A DNA stretch of 64,000 nt from JADJPO01 sp963825645. Its GTDB lineage: Bacteria; Actinomycetota; Actinomycetes; Actinomycetales; Kineosporiaceae. The notes under the pieces are model-generated. The model ran no database searches, was not told the DNA's origin, and was given only the letters and a program-made list of their open reading frames with translations. Of the stretch, positions 8,316 through 16,394 are shown one piece after another. Location of the stretch: contig CAWGTT010000003.1 of NCBI GenBank assembly GCA_963825645.1, positions 1 to 64,000 of the forward strand, written 5' to 3'. Made by a program: the position numbers and the translations under genes. How positions within the stretch are numbered: the stretch's first letter is position 1; the number at the start of each line of letters is the position of its first letter.

Positions 8316-9332
8316 TCAGTTGAGTGAGGTCCTTAGGCTCTGGCGCCGGGTGGACGGAGGACTCAGTATTAGGAGCACGGGCCGCGTGAGGCGAGTGCTG
8401 TAGGGCGCCACGTGGGGTGAGGACGGTGGCGTCGCGTTCGCTGACGACGGGCGGTAGGTATGGGAGAACCCCGCCGGTAGGTGACCGGCGGGGTTCGTGG
8501 TCGTGGTGTCGTGGTGGTCGTCAGTCGTGACCTCGGTGACCGCGGTGCGGGCGGAGGACTCGTCGACGAGGGGCTTGTTCGCGGCGAACGCGGCGACGAG
8601 GGCTTGGACGGCGAGGTTGTTCACGGCTCGGGGCAGGCCGCGGCTGACTTGGTGGATCAGGTCTGCGGCGTCGTCGCTGAACAGGGTGTCGGCGCGGCCG
8701 GCGAGCTTGAGGTGGTGTGCCAGGTAGGTCTTGGTCTCGCCGGGCTCCATCCCGGTCATCGCGTAGCGCAGCGCGATCCGTTGGTCGAGGGCAGCGAAGG
8801 TCCCGAGTTTGATCCGTCGGCGCAGGGTGGGCTGGCCGACGAGGAGGCAGGCGAACGGGCTGTGGGAGTCCATGTCGGCGTTGGTGAGCAGGCGTAGTTC
8901 TTCGAGTTGATCGACGCCGAGCAGGTGGGCTTCGTCCAGGACGAGGACGACGCCTCGGCCGCGTTCGTGTTCTTCGGCGGCGAGCAGCTCACTGGTCTGT
9001 GGGATCAGGGAGGCCTTGTGGAACCGGGGAGTCCCGCCCAGGGCGGTGACGATCCCGGCGTAGAGGCCACGGGCTCCGACGGCGGGGTTGGGCAGGTAGA
9101 TGATGGTGGTGCGGCTGGTGTCCAGGCCGGCCAGGGCGGCCCGGACCGCGACGGTCTTGCCCGCTCCGACTTCACCGGTGATCACGCCGAGGGCTCGTTC
9201 GGTCAGGCACCAGCCGATCCGGGCGACCGCTTCGCCGTGCGCGTGGTGGCGGTGCAGCATCTGCGGGGCCAGGGCTTTGGTGAACGGCATCCGGGTGAAG
9301 CCGTAGTGGGCTTGCAGGTTCTGGATCGTCAT
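8316..9332 (-). CDS. AAA ATPase of a DDE transposon (ExeA/TniB-like)
   Basis: About 338 residues. It starts at ATG 9332, overlapping the transposase stop as ATGA, with GAGGGA upstream. Walker A is GEVGAGKTVAVRA (residues ~55-68), Walker B VVLVLDEAHLL, and there is a sensor-like LLVGQPTLRRR. N-terminal YGFTRMPFTKALAPQML is typical of ExeA-like transposition ATPases, which select target DNA and activate the DDE transposase. The C-terminus beyond TTTTNPAGHLPAGF runs through a terminator-like hairpin (8466-8496) and then ~55 low-complexity residues, so the original stop may have been lost. Confidence 0.8.
   Translation of the reverse strand: MTIQNLQAHYGFTRMPFTKALAPQMLHRHHAHGEAVARIGWCLTERALGVITGEVGAGKTVAVRAALAGLDTSRTTIIYLPNPAVGARGLYAGIVTALGGTPRFHKASLIPQTSELLAAEEHERGRGVVLVLDEAHLLGVDQLEELRLLTNADMDSHSPFACLLVGQPTLRRRIKLGTFAALDQRIALRYAMTGMEPGETKTYLAHHLKLAGRADTLFSDDAADLIHQVSRGLPRAVNNLAVQALVAAFAANKPLVDESSARTAVTEVTTDDHHDTTTTNPAGHLPAGFSHTYRPSSANATPPSSPHVAPYSTRLTRPVLLILSPPSTRRQSLRTSLN
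8466..8496 (-). terminator. Perfect 13-bp hairpin inside the ATPase reading frame
   Basis: GAACCCCGCCGGT (8466-8478) and ACCGGCGGGGTTC (8484-8496) pair without mismatch around a 5-nt loop. This looks like the natural transcription end of the transposon operon, although the open frame of the ATPase continues past it to 8316. Confidence 0.6.
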
Positions 9333-10891
9333 CGTGGTCCCTCGCTGGGGTCGGGGTTGTCCTCGGCCGGATCGGTGAGGTCGGTGAGGTCGGTCGAGTC
9401 GAGCTGGCCCGGGATCTGGTCCGGGATCTGGTCCGGGATCTGGTCCGGGGGCCGTTCGGTGCGCAGGTGCGTGCCGAGGTCGGTGAAGGAGGCCAGCTCG
9501 GCGTCGAGTGCCTCGCCCGCGGGGTCGGGGCCGGTGGCGGGTAGGTCGGTGTAGTTGATCCGGGCGGCGAGCTGGGCGCGGTGCTGGGCGGCGACCAGGG
9601 CGAGGTAGTCGATCCCGGTCGGCGGGGCCGGTGGTGGCGCCAGGTCGGGACGGGCGTCGGGGTGGACGTGACGGCCGATCCGGTGCGGAACCGCGGTCCC
9701 CATCGGGCGGCCTTGGTAGCGCACGTCCAGGGTGGTCAGGTCGAACGGGTCGAACACCACCTCGACGTGGCGCCCGACGAGGGCGGCGTCGACTTCGTAG
9801 GTGTTGCCGTGCAGGCTCAGCGTCGCGGTCTTGGTGACCCGGCGGGTATGGGACCACAAGAACGCCTCGCGCAGCAGCTGCGGGGTCGGCAGTGCGGGTG
9901 GGCCGGCGGCCAGGAACCGTTCCAGCGGCTTCTGGCCGGTCTCGGAATGGACCCGTGCGTGGTAGACGGTCTCGACCCATGCGGCGAACAGCTCGTTCAA
10001 CCGGGCCAGGTCGGTGATCGCCGCAAGGGCTGCCGGGGTGGCGAGCTCGACGAGGAACTGCTCGCGGACGGTCCGGAACAGCCGCTCGATCTTGCCCCTG
10101 CCGGCGGGCTGGCCGGGCCGGGAGTGGGTCAGCGTGACGCCGAGCACGGCCAGGGCCCGCAGCAGCTGAGCCGAGACCATCGCCGAGCCGTTATCGAGGT
10201 AGACGACCTTCGGGATCCCGCGCGCTGCCAGGCCCGCCCGTAGCGCCGCTTCGAGACGGACGGTGTCCTCGCTGTGGCCCCACCGGTAACTGACCAGGGC
10301 TCTGCTGTGGTCATCGACGAACGCGAACAGGAACGCCTTGCGGCCCGCGACCACTGGGCCGTGGAGGGCATCACCGGTCCATCGGTCGTTCGGGGCGGCG
10401 GCCTCGAACCGGCCGAACGCCCTCGGTGGCAACCCATCGGGGCGGGTGTTCAGCTCCAGGCGGGCGAAGTGCCGCTGCAGCGTCCGCGGCGACGGGGCAG
10501 TGCCACCCGGGCCGGCGCCGGCACGCAGGATCGCGGCGACCTGCGCCGCCGTCCGGGCCGGGACTTCCCGCTTCAACGCGGCCGCCAGCTCCAGGACCTG
10601 CGCCGACGTCCTCGGATCGGCGTGACGGGTCGAGGGCAGCAGAGCATCGAACCCGCCGCGGCGCCACGCCAGGATCCACCGGTCGAGGGTGACCCGCGAG
10701 AGCCGGACCCGCTGCCCGGACGGGCCGGTGTGCTCACGCTCGGCGAGGTCGCGGACCAGGCGACCACGCGCTCGCCTCGACAGCGCCGGGTCGGCGGCCT
10801 CCCGGATCAGGGCGTACCGGAACAGCCCGACCTCCCGGGCCCGGTCGCCGCGCCCGCCGCTGTCGTCGTGATGTCGTGCCCTGCCGGCCAT
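9329..10891 (-). CDS. DDE transposase with integrase core and Mu-type C-terminal domain
   Basis: About 520 residues from ATG 10891 (GGGAGG 4 nt upstream; an ATG at 10903 is also in frame). N-terminal helix-turn-helix parts (SRVTLDRWILAWRRGGFDAL; PSPRTLQRHFARLEL) bind the ends. The rve catalytic triad is visible: Asp in RWTGDALHGP (~174), Asp in VVYLDNGSAM (~233) and Glu in GRGKIERLFR (~269), 35 residues after the second Asp. A beta-barrel-like region (LSLHGNTYEVDAALVG) follows. The tail contains a DQIP tandem repeat. It is the second gene of a coupled trio with the DUF6431 gene upstream and the AAA ATPase downstream. Confidence 0.88.
   Translation of the reverse strand: MAGRARHHDDSGGRGDRAREVGLFRYALIREAADPALSRRARGRLVRDLAEREHTGPSGQRVRLSRVTLDRWILAWRRGGFDALLPSTRHADPRTSAQVLELAAALKREVPARTAAQVAAILRAGAGPGGTAPSPRTLQRHFARLELNTRPDGLPPRAFGRFEAAAPNDRWTGDALHGPVVAGRKAFLFAFVDDHSRALVSYRWGHSEDTVRLEAALRAGLAARGIPKVVYLDNGSAMVSAQLLRALAVLGVTLTHSRPGQPAGRGKIERLFRTVREQFLVELATPAALAAITDLARLNELFAAWVETVYHARVHSETGQKPLERFLAAGPPALPTPQLLREAFLWSHTRRVTKTATLSLHGNTYEVDAALVGRHVEVVFDPFDLTTLDVRYQGRPMGTAVPHRIGRHVHPDARPDLAPPPAPPTGIDYLALVAAQHRAQLAARINYTDLPATGPDPAGEALDAELASFTDLGTHLRTERPPDQIPDQIPDQIPGQLDSTDLTDLTDPAEDNPDPSEGPR
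9409..9444 (-). repeat. Three perfect 12-bp tandem repeats in the transposase tail
   Basis: CCGGGATCTGGT occurs three times head to tail (9409-9420, 9421-9432, 9433-9444), encoding DQIP-DQIP-DQIP on the minus strand. A length change by whole units keeps the frame. Confidence 0.9.
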
Positions 10892-10911
10892 CCGGCCTCC
10901 CATTCCTCAGT

Positions 10912-10926
10912 GATCACGTCGTGATC
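10912..10926. promoter_or_regulatory. Palindrome just upstream of the DDE transposase
   Basis: GATCACGTCGTGATC is a perfect 7-bp palindrome around one central base, 9-21 nt before the two candidate transposase starts. It could be an operator or a transposase-binding site; its place between DUF6431 and the DDE gene suggests control of the latter. Confidence 0.45.
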
Positions 10927-10971
10927 TCCCAAGGCCGAAGGCTGTCGGCGCCACGCGTCGCTGCCCAGACG

Positions 10972-11385
10972 TCAACTCGTGTTGGCCGCCAAGCCCGGAG
11001 CGAGCAATCGGCCTCCACTGGCGACGGAGGCGAACTGCCAGGCCGGTCGGGGCCCGAACAACCGGGCCGCTGCGGCGGCCGCCAGCCCCAGCACCTCCAG
11101 GGCATCAGCGACCACCGACCCGGTCACCGACACCGCCACCGCGGACGCATCGAGGTCGTGGAGCAGCCCCGTGAACAGCACCCGCAGGCTCTCGGCTCGA
11201 ACACCGAACCGACGCAACCAGCCCCGCACGGTGCTCACCGGCCGGCCCAGCCCCGCGGCGATGCTGCGCTGACCTGCCCCACCCACCGTGGCCAACAACG
11301 CCTGGCCGATCACCGCCACCGCGTCCGCCCGGCGCACGAGCATCGATGCCGGCAGCAGCACATGCGAGGCGAGAACGCCGCTCAT
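10972..11385 (-). CDS. DUF6431-type helix-turn-helix protein, probably missing its zinc ribbon
   Basis: About 137 residues. SHVLLPASMLVRRADAVAVI then RSIAAGLGRPVSTVRGWLRR (helix-turn-helix) match the DUF6431 proteins that commonly precede DDE/AAA transposon genes in actinobacteria. Full-length relatives, as I recall, begin with a Cys-rich ribbon ending in a CxxC before HVLLP. Here an in-frame stop lies shortly upstream of the ATG and no Cys pair is present, so the N-terminus is probably lost. The 80-nt gap to the DDE gene holds a palindrome. Confidence 0.6.
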   Translation of the reverse strand: MSGVLASHVLLPASMLVRRADAVAVIGQALLATVGGAGQRSIAAGLGRPVSTVRGWLRRFGVRAESLRVLFTGLLHDLDASAVAVSVTGSVVADALEVLGLAAAAAARLFGPRPAWQFASVASGGRLLAPGLAANTS

Positions 11386-11622
11386 AGAGCCTTGACTCGG
11401 CCGGTTTCTCTACGCGGTCTGCCGGCTAACGGGCCTCCCGCGTGGTGAACGCGCAGCTCACCGCCTCGACGAAGTGGCAGGGCGAGGCTGGAAGGCTCTT
11501 GCGTCGCTTGACCGGAGTCAAGTTGGTCGTCAGGTGAAGCGGCCGGGGTTCGGGAGGGCCACTGGGGCAGCAGGGTGCTCTTTCCGTGGGTCACCGTGGG
11601 TTCAGGCCGCAGGCGACTCGCT
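11386..11622. other. Spacer between transposon and AbiE operon
   Basis: I see no convincing gene. A short minus-strand frame contains CHFVEAVSCAFTTREAR, which might be a worn remnant of the DUF6431 zinc ribbon or of another gene, but this is too short to call. Confidence 0.4.
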
Positions 11623-11662
11623 TACTACGATGATAGTAGGTCTATAGACTACTTCTGTAGTA
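11623..11662. promoter_or_regulatory. Nested palindromic operator/promoter of the abiE operon
   Basis: Outer arms TACTAC (11623-11628) and GTAGTA (11657-11662) flank an inner near-palindrome AGTAGGTCTATAGACTACT (one extra base), whose core TCTATAGA is itself a palindrome. The block is strikingly A/T-rich against its surroundings and lies 11 nt before the candidate GTG start of the antitoxin. TATAGA can serve as a -10 box, giving a leaderless or nearly leaderless message. AbiEi proteins are known to repress their own operon by binding inverted repeats, which this matches. Confidence 0.65.
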
Positions 11663-11673
11663 CCATCTGCGGC

Positions 11674-12345
11674 GTGGTTGGGGTGGGCTCGAACACCGGT
11701 GGGCGGGCTCGGGGTCTGCCGCCGACTCTGGCGCGGGTGGGGTTCGGGGTGGTGCGGCCGGTGGACGCAGCGGGGGTGTACGTGTTCCCGCGGCAGGAGT
11801 TCCGGCGGTTGGCAGCGCGTGGGGTGTTGCACCGGTTGGCGCGGGGGTACTACGCGGTGGTTCCGCCGGCGGCGTACGACCGGGCGTGGCTGCCCTCGGT
11901 CGAGGCAGCGGGGTATGGGATCGGGGCAGCGGACTACGGTCCGGAAGCGGTGGCGTTGATGGGGTTGAGCGCGGCACGCCTGCACGGGGGTCTGCCGCGG
12001 GCGGTGGGCGTGGCGGTGGTGGCGGGGCCGAAGCAGCGCCCCCCGGTGCGGTTGCTGGACCGTTCGGCGCGCGTGCTGTTCGTTAAGCGCGACGTCGACA
12101 GGTTGGAAGTCGAGCGGATCGGCGCGGACTTGGGTCCGGTGCTGGTGACGACGGTGGAGCAGACGGTGCTGGATCTGGCGCATCGTGCCGAGCTGGGTGG
12201 GGCGCCGGGGGAGACCCTGGCCGCGGTGCGTTCGCTGTGGGCACGGGCGGATCCAGGGGTGGTCCAGCAGATCGCCGGGCAGCAGCGCCTGGGTGCGGCG
12301 GCCCAGCGGGCCGCCGCGTGGGCCGCGGGGCAGGAGCTGGCATAG
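11674..12345 (+). CDS. abiEi: AbiEi-type antitoxin of a type IV toxin-antitoxin pair
   Basis: About 223 residues from GTG 11674 (GTG 11683 also possible; both lie after the palindromic operator). Helix-turn-helix-like start: FPRQEFRRLAARGVLHRLAR then GYYAVVP, the usual AbiEi N-terminal pattern, followed by AGYGIGAADYGPEAVALMGL and VEQTVLDLAHR. AbiEi neutralises the nucleotidyltransferase toxin without binding it and represses the operon. The stop codon directly abuts the toxin start (TAG then GTG, no gap). A homologous fragment lies at 31133-31275. Confidence 0.85.
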   Translation: MVGVGSNTGGRARGLPPTLARVGFGVVRPVDAAGVYVFPRQEFRRLAARGVLHRLARGYYAVVPPAAYDRAWLPSVEAAGYGIGAADYGPEAVALMGLSAARLHGGLPRAVGVAVVAGPKQRPPVRLLDRSARVLFVKRDVDRLEVERIGADLGPVLVTTVEQTVLDLAHRAELGGAPGETLAAVRSLWARADPGVVQQIAGQQRLGAAAQRAAAWAAGQELA

Positions 12346-13098
12346 GTGTTGGATGGTCGCGAGGCGGCGACGGTCGCCGCACGGTTCGGGGTGGCCGACG
12401 TCCAGGTGCGTCGGGACCACCTGATCGCGCATCTGCTCGCCGCACTCGCCAGCCGGCTGACCGAGCGGGTCGTGTTCTTCGGGGGGACTGCGCTGGCCTA
12501 CGCCCACTTACCCGACGGGCGGCTGTCGGAAGACATCGACCTGATGGCCGTGTCGCGGCGGGCCGAGGTCGCCGTGGACGTCGAACGTGCCCTCGCCGAC
12601 GGCGTGCGACGCGAGTACGGGCGGCTGTCGTGGCAGCCGCCGCTGTCAACCGTCGCCGGGGCGAGTCCGGCGACTTTGCGCTCGGACGACGGTCTGCTGG
12701 TGCGGGTTCAGTTGCTCGATCCCACCGGATACCCGCCATGGCCATCCCAGCAGCGGCTGCTGGTGCGCCGCTACCGCGACGTGCCGCCCACGAGTCTGCG
12801 GGTGCTGACCCGCGCGGGCTTCGGCGCGTCGAAGACCGCGGCCTGGCACGAGCGTCACGCCTGCCGGGACCTGTACGACCTGTGGGGCCTGGCCGTTATC
12901 GGAGCCTTGGACAGCGAGGCCGCCGACGTGTTCGCCCGCCTCGGCCCGACCGGACGTCCGCCCGCCCCGTGGATGTTCGACAGCGCACCCACTCCCGAGG
13001 ACTGGCAGGTCCAACTGGCCGGCCAGACCCGCATTGCCGTCCACCCCGCTGACGCCCTCGATATCGTGCGACGCGCCTGGGCCTCTGCTGGCGCGTAA
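12346..13098 (+). CDS. abiEii: AbiEii-type nucleotidyltransferase toxin
   Basis: 250 residues; GTG 12346 with GGAG 9 nt upstream inside the antitoxin end. The polymerase-beta-type nucleotidyltransferase signature is clear: VVFFGGTALAYAHL then RLSEDIDLMAV (GG...T, and the DxD metal-binding pair in SEDIDL). A second conserved block RVLTRAGFGASKTAAWHERH with RDLYDLWGL is typical of AbiEii/DUF1814 toxins, which transfer nucleotides to tRNA ends and cause growth arrest or abortive infection. All motifs are intact, so the pair looks functional. Confidence 0.88.
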   Translation: MLDGREAATVAARFGVADVQVRRDHLIAHLLAALASRLTERVVFFGGTALAYAHLPDGRLSEDIDLMAVSRRAEVAVDVERALADGVRREYGRLSWQPPLSTVAGASPATLRSDDGLLVRVQLLDPTGYPPWPSQQRLLVRRYRDVPPTSLRVLTRAGFGASKTAAWHERHACRDLYDLWGLAVIGALDSEAADVFARLGPTGRPPAPWMFDSAPTPEDWQVQLAGQTRIAVHPADALDIVRRAWASAGA

Positions 13099-13404
13099 CC
13101 AAGCAAGATCGCGTTCTGGCGCCTGGGCCGGCGGAGTGGGTGATCGCGAACCACGGCGGAAGCACTCCGGTGCGAACGCCACCTCCGCCGGTGGCTGTGG
13201 GCGCCGCCGCGAGCCCGATGCCCATGCCGGCCCACCCGAAATGGGCCATGCAACTCACCGCTTGCACAGCGGGGTGTTCCTCGGCTTCGGCGGCGCCCGT
13301 TGATCAGCCCCGGCTTCGCATCAGTATCCCGGTCTCGTTCCGAGCACGGCCTCCTGCGGGCCTGGTACCGGCGTCGAAGGTCCTGAGCGTTCGACACCTT
13401 GACT

Positions 13405-13511
13405 CGGGACGTAGGATCGAGGCCGGCCTGGGGAAACGGTGTCGAGCACGCCGCTGGGGTCCGCCGCTACTGGGGTCAAGGGGTCGCGAGTTTGAATCTC
13501 GCCGTCCCGAC
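13405..13511 (+). other. tRNA-Pro-like remnant / attachment-site candidate
   Basis: 13469-13511 reads like the 3' half of a tRNA-Pro: an anticodon-loop-like ACTGGGGTCAAGGGG, T-stem GCGAG, loop TTTGAAT, stem CTCGC, then acceptor strand CGTCCCG. At 13405-13411 a matching 5' acceptor strand CGGGACG is present, but 107 nt separate the ends and the D-arm cannot be recognised, so this is not a working tRNA. Integrative elements often use tRNA-Pro 3' ends as att sites, and an excisionase gene follows within 300 nt. Confidence 0.5.
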
Positions 13512-13529
13512 AGAGAAACCGCAGGTCAC

Positions 13530-13559
13530 AGGGCTGATCTAGGATCATGGATCAGCCCT
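13530..13559. terminator. Perfect 10-bp hairpin after the tRNA-like remnant
   Basis: AGGGCTGATC (13530-13539) and GATCAGCCCT (13550-13559) pair perfectly with a 10-nt loop and are followed by TTC. The position 18 nt after the acceptor strand is what a tRNA gene terminator would have. Confidence 0.6.
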
Positions 13560-13783
13560 TTCGGCTCCCGGGGAGCCTAAGTCAGGCCTGGCCGAGCGTG
13601 GACGAGGTCGCTCGGCGGTGGAAGACATCCGGCCTCGTCGGGGGCTGCTGTGAGACCTCGCCAGCTCCGGCCCAGGCGCGGTGCCGCTCCGCGGAGTCAC
13701 TACGAGGTGGTGGGCGTGAGCGCCGACAGCGTCGGGGCGCCGTAGGTGGGGTGAGGAGCAGCCTGGTCTCAGGCTGGAGGGGC

Positions 13784-13966
13784 ATGGCGGAAGAGAGACT
13801 GGTGTATGGGGTACCCGAGGTGGCTGCGGCGCTCGATGTGAGTCGTTCGAAGGTGTACGAGTTGCTGAGGTAGGGGGTTCTTCGGTCGGTCCGTATCGAC
13901 GGCACGCGCCTGATCAGGGCCGCGGACCTGCACGCCTACGTGGAGGCGTTGGGCGTGGCGGTCTGA
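13784..13966 (+). pseudogene. Excisionase (Xis/AlpA-type DNA-binding) with an internal amber codon
   Basis: ATG 13784 with GGAGGGG upstream. The frame reads ERLVYGVPEVAAALDVSRSK then VYELLR, an amber TAG at 13871-13873, then GVLRSVRIDGTRLIRAADLH and AYVEALGVAV before TGA. Removing the stop yields a complete ~60-residue winged-helix excisionase with the conserved wing RIDGTRLIRAADL. There is no other damage in either half. It is either a recent nonsense mutation or an amber that is sometimes read. It lies next to the tRNA-like att remnant. Confidence 0.7.
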
Positions 13967-14545
13967 CCCTCAGGAAGCCTCGCCCGTCGGTCCGCCCTCG
14001 TCGGCGCCGTTCTCCACGGTAAAGCGGGGGAATCAAGGCTGACCAAGGTGTGCGACTGCCGACCGAGGAGACCTCAACTTGCCCACGTGAGGATCGCCGG
14101 CAGTGGTCTGGCGCTCGACGCAAGCGAAGCGACTCGAGCGCGCGGGCCGCTCAAGCTGAGGTGCGGATCAGTCCGGACCTACCTGATATGCAGGTGATCG
14201 AAGATCACCCACTTAATGCCGCTGTCAGCGCGGGACACGCGAGCGACTATGCCGCTGGTGCGGGACGCGCGACCGTGGCCGTTGCGGGCGCGTGGCGTGC
14301 GTGCGCGATAGGCGCGGGACGACGCCGTGCACGGAAGTGCTTTGCCAGGGCGACGCCAGTGATGCGTGCCTGTCGTGCGCGGGGAAGCCGCGGAATACGC
14401 CGTCTTCCTCGACGGCAGCGGCGAAGTCCTCCCAGTCCATGTTGGAGGTGTGTATGCGGGGTGGCCGCTGGCGAGGCCCTCACCGCGGACGTGATGGAGG
14501 ACTGGCACCGCTACACCCCATCAACGTCCTGCCCGGCTGACCCGA
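13967..14545. other. Intergenic region with hairpin repeat, no gene
   Basis: About 580 nt. Apart from the hairpin at 14191-14221 I find no coding motif, RNA gene or promoter that I could defend. Confidence 0.5.
14191..14221. repeat. GAA-loop hairpin, family copy 2
   Basis: Stem GGTGATC (14193-14199), loop GAA, stem GATCACC (14203-14209), then CACTTAATGCCG. It matches 293-323 at 28 of 31 positions, and two of the three changes are the paired C-to-T and G-to-A in the stem. The preceding TGATATG also resembles the sequence before 207. The two copies bracket the 14-kb mobile zone. Confidence 0.75.
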
Positions 14546-15928
14546 TCAGCCCAGCGGCTGGAAGGTGGCCGAGAAATGACGCAGGGCGGCAGGCTGGTCC
14601 ACGATTCGGAACCCGGTCAGGTCTTCGGCTGTGCGGGCGACGTGCTCGCAGACCTCGATCACGTAGTCCATGTGGCTCTGGGTGTATGTCCGTCGCGGGA
14701 TGGCCAGCCTCACCAGGTCGAGAGCGGCTGGAACCTCCGAACCGTCCGGGCGGCGGCCGAACATCACCGTGCCGATCTCGCAGCTACGCACGCCTCCCGC
14801 CTCGTACAAGGCGACCGTGAGCGCCTGGCCGGGGTACTCGAGCGGCGCGATGTGCGGGAGCAGGGCCCGGGCGTCCAGGTAGACCGCGTGCCCGCCGACG
14901 GGGGTCAGCACCGGCACCCCGGCCCGCTGCAGAGCGTCGCCGAGGTAGGCGGTCGATCGGATCCGGTACCGCAGGTAGTCCTGGTCCACGACCTCGCGCA
15001 GCCCCTGCGCCAGCGCCTCGAGGTCACGTCCGGCCAACCCGCCGTAGGTCGGGAACCCCTCGGTGAGGATCAACAGGTTCCGGCACTTCCGGGCCAGCTC
15101 GTCGTCGTTCATGGCCAGCCATCCGCCGATGTTGCCCATCGGGTCCTTCTTGGCGCTCATCGTCATGCCGTCGGCCAGTGATGCCATCTCGCGGACGATG
15201 TCGGCAACCTCGCGTCCCGCCTGCCCCGCCTCTCGCTCGCGGATGAACCAGGCGTTCTCGGCGAAGCGACACGCGTCCAGGAACACCGGCTTGCCGTGCG
15301 CGTGGCACACATCGCGGACCGCGTGCAGGTTGGCCAGCGACACCGGCTGCCCGCCCCCGCTGTTGTTCGTGATCGTCACGAACACGACCGGGACATCCTG
15401 CCCGCGCTCGCGCAGAAGTGCCTCCAGTGCCTCGACATCCATGTTGCCCTTGAACGGGTGGTCCGCCCCAGGGTCGTGACCCGCCGCGATCACCAGGTCC
15501 ACCGCCTGGGCCCCGGTGTACTCGACATTGGCCCGGGTCGTGTCGAAGTGCGTGTTGTTCGGCACCACCTTCCCGGGTCCCCCGAGGACGCTGAAGATGA
15601 TCCGCTCGGCCGCACGGCCTTGGTGAGTGGGGATCACATGCTCGAAGGGGAACAACTCGCGCACGGCGTCCCGGAACACGTAGTACGACGGCGAGCCGGC
15701 GTAGGACTCGTCGCCGTGCTGCATCGCAGCCCACTGGTCGCGGCTCATCGCGCCGGTACCCGAATCAGTGAGCAGGTCGATCAACACATCCTTGGCCTGC
15801 ACCCGGAACAGGTTGTACCCGGCCCGGATCACGGCGGCCTGCCGGTGCTCCAACGTGGTCATCCGCATCGGCTCCACGGAATGGATCCGGAACGGCTCGA
15901 TGATCGTGTGGAAGTTCGGTGCGTCCAT
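14546..15928 (-). CDS. tnaA: Tryptophanase / tyrosine phenol-lyase family PLP enzyme
   Basis: About 460 residues, the usual family length, from ATG 15928 (an in-frame GTG two codons earlier has no better SD). Fold type I beta-eliminating lyase: N-terminal IIEPFRIHSVEPMRMTTLEH is characteristic of the family, the PLP lysine lies in MTMSAKKDPMGN (~residue 260), and FPTYGGLAGRDLEALAQGL and GGHAVYLDARALLPHI are conserved. These enzymes cleave tryptophan to indole or tyrosine to phenol, pyruvate and ammonia. The details lean towards tryptophanase, but I cannot separate the two with certainty. No tnaB permease or leader peptide is seen beside it. Confidence 0.85.
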   Translation of the reverse strand: MDAPNFHTIIEPFRIHSVEPMRMTTLEHRQAAVIRAGYNLFRVQAKDVLIDLLTDSGTGAMSRDQWAAMQHGDESYAGSPSYYVFRDAVRELFPFEHVIPTHQGRAAERIIFSVLGGPGKVVPNNTHFDTTRANVEYTGAQAVDLVIAAGHDPGADHPFKGNMDVEALEALLRERGQDVPVVFVTITNNSGGGQPVSLANLHAVRDVCHAHGKPVFLDACRFAENAWFIREREAGQAGREVADIVREMASLADGMTMSAKKDPMGNIGGWLAMNDDELARKCRNLLILTEGFPTYGGLAGRDLEALAQGLREVVDQDYLRYRIRSTAYLGDALQRAGVPVLTPVGGHAVYLDARALLPHIAPLEYPGQALTVALYEAGGVRSCEIGTVMFGRRPDGSEVPAALDLVRLAIPRRTYTQSHMDYVIEVCEHVARTAEDLTGFRIVDQPAALRHFSATFQPLG

Positions 15929-15934
15929 GTCCAC

Positions 15935-16394
15935 GATGATGCGTCATACGGGCAGTCACCCCAGCGCCTTCTCCACGCTGGAAGGCGGTTGACCGGTCGC
16001 GGGAGCCGTCGAGGTCAGGCGCCGATCGCGGTCCTCACCCCCGGCCGTGACCAGGCCCCGCGCCGACTACGGATCCGAGGTGGGCGCAGCCATGCGGGCC
16101 GACGTGACGAGGAGCGCGTCGAGGCCACTGTCAAGGCCATGAGCCGCGAGCCGGGCTCGACCTGACCGGTCGTTCGGCTGGTCGATCGAGGGGCATCCGA
16201 TCAGGCCCGAGGGCGAGGTCTGCCAGGCGGCGACAATGGTGGACCGGTGCACGCCCCGGAGCCCGCGACTGGTCGTGGCGCTGCAAATCAGTCATGTGGT
16301 GTGTCACCGTTTCTGAGGAGCTCGTCGGTCCACACCGGGCGACAAGGGCAAGGGGTCACCCACTCCTTGTCTCTCTCAACGTATAGCGCGCCGG
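15935..16394. other. Divergent intergenic region between tnaA-like gene and rifampicin monooxygenase
   Basis: This part has no convincing gene. A short minus-strand frame around 16085-16160 (GLDALLVTSARM) faintly resembles the creatinase N-terminal fold. The right end leads into the rifamycin-associated element. Confidence 0.4.

Noticed and set aside
16067..16252. Creatinase N-terminal-like fragment on the minus strand
   Set aside because: Only about 12 residues (GLDALLVTSARM) look similar; too short to call a gene relic.
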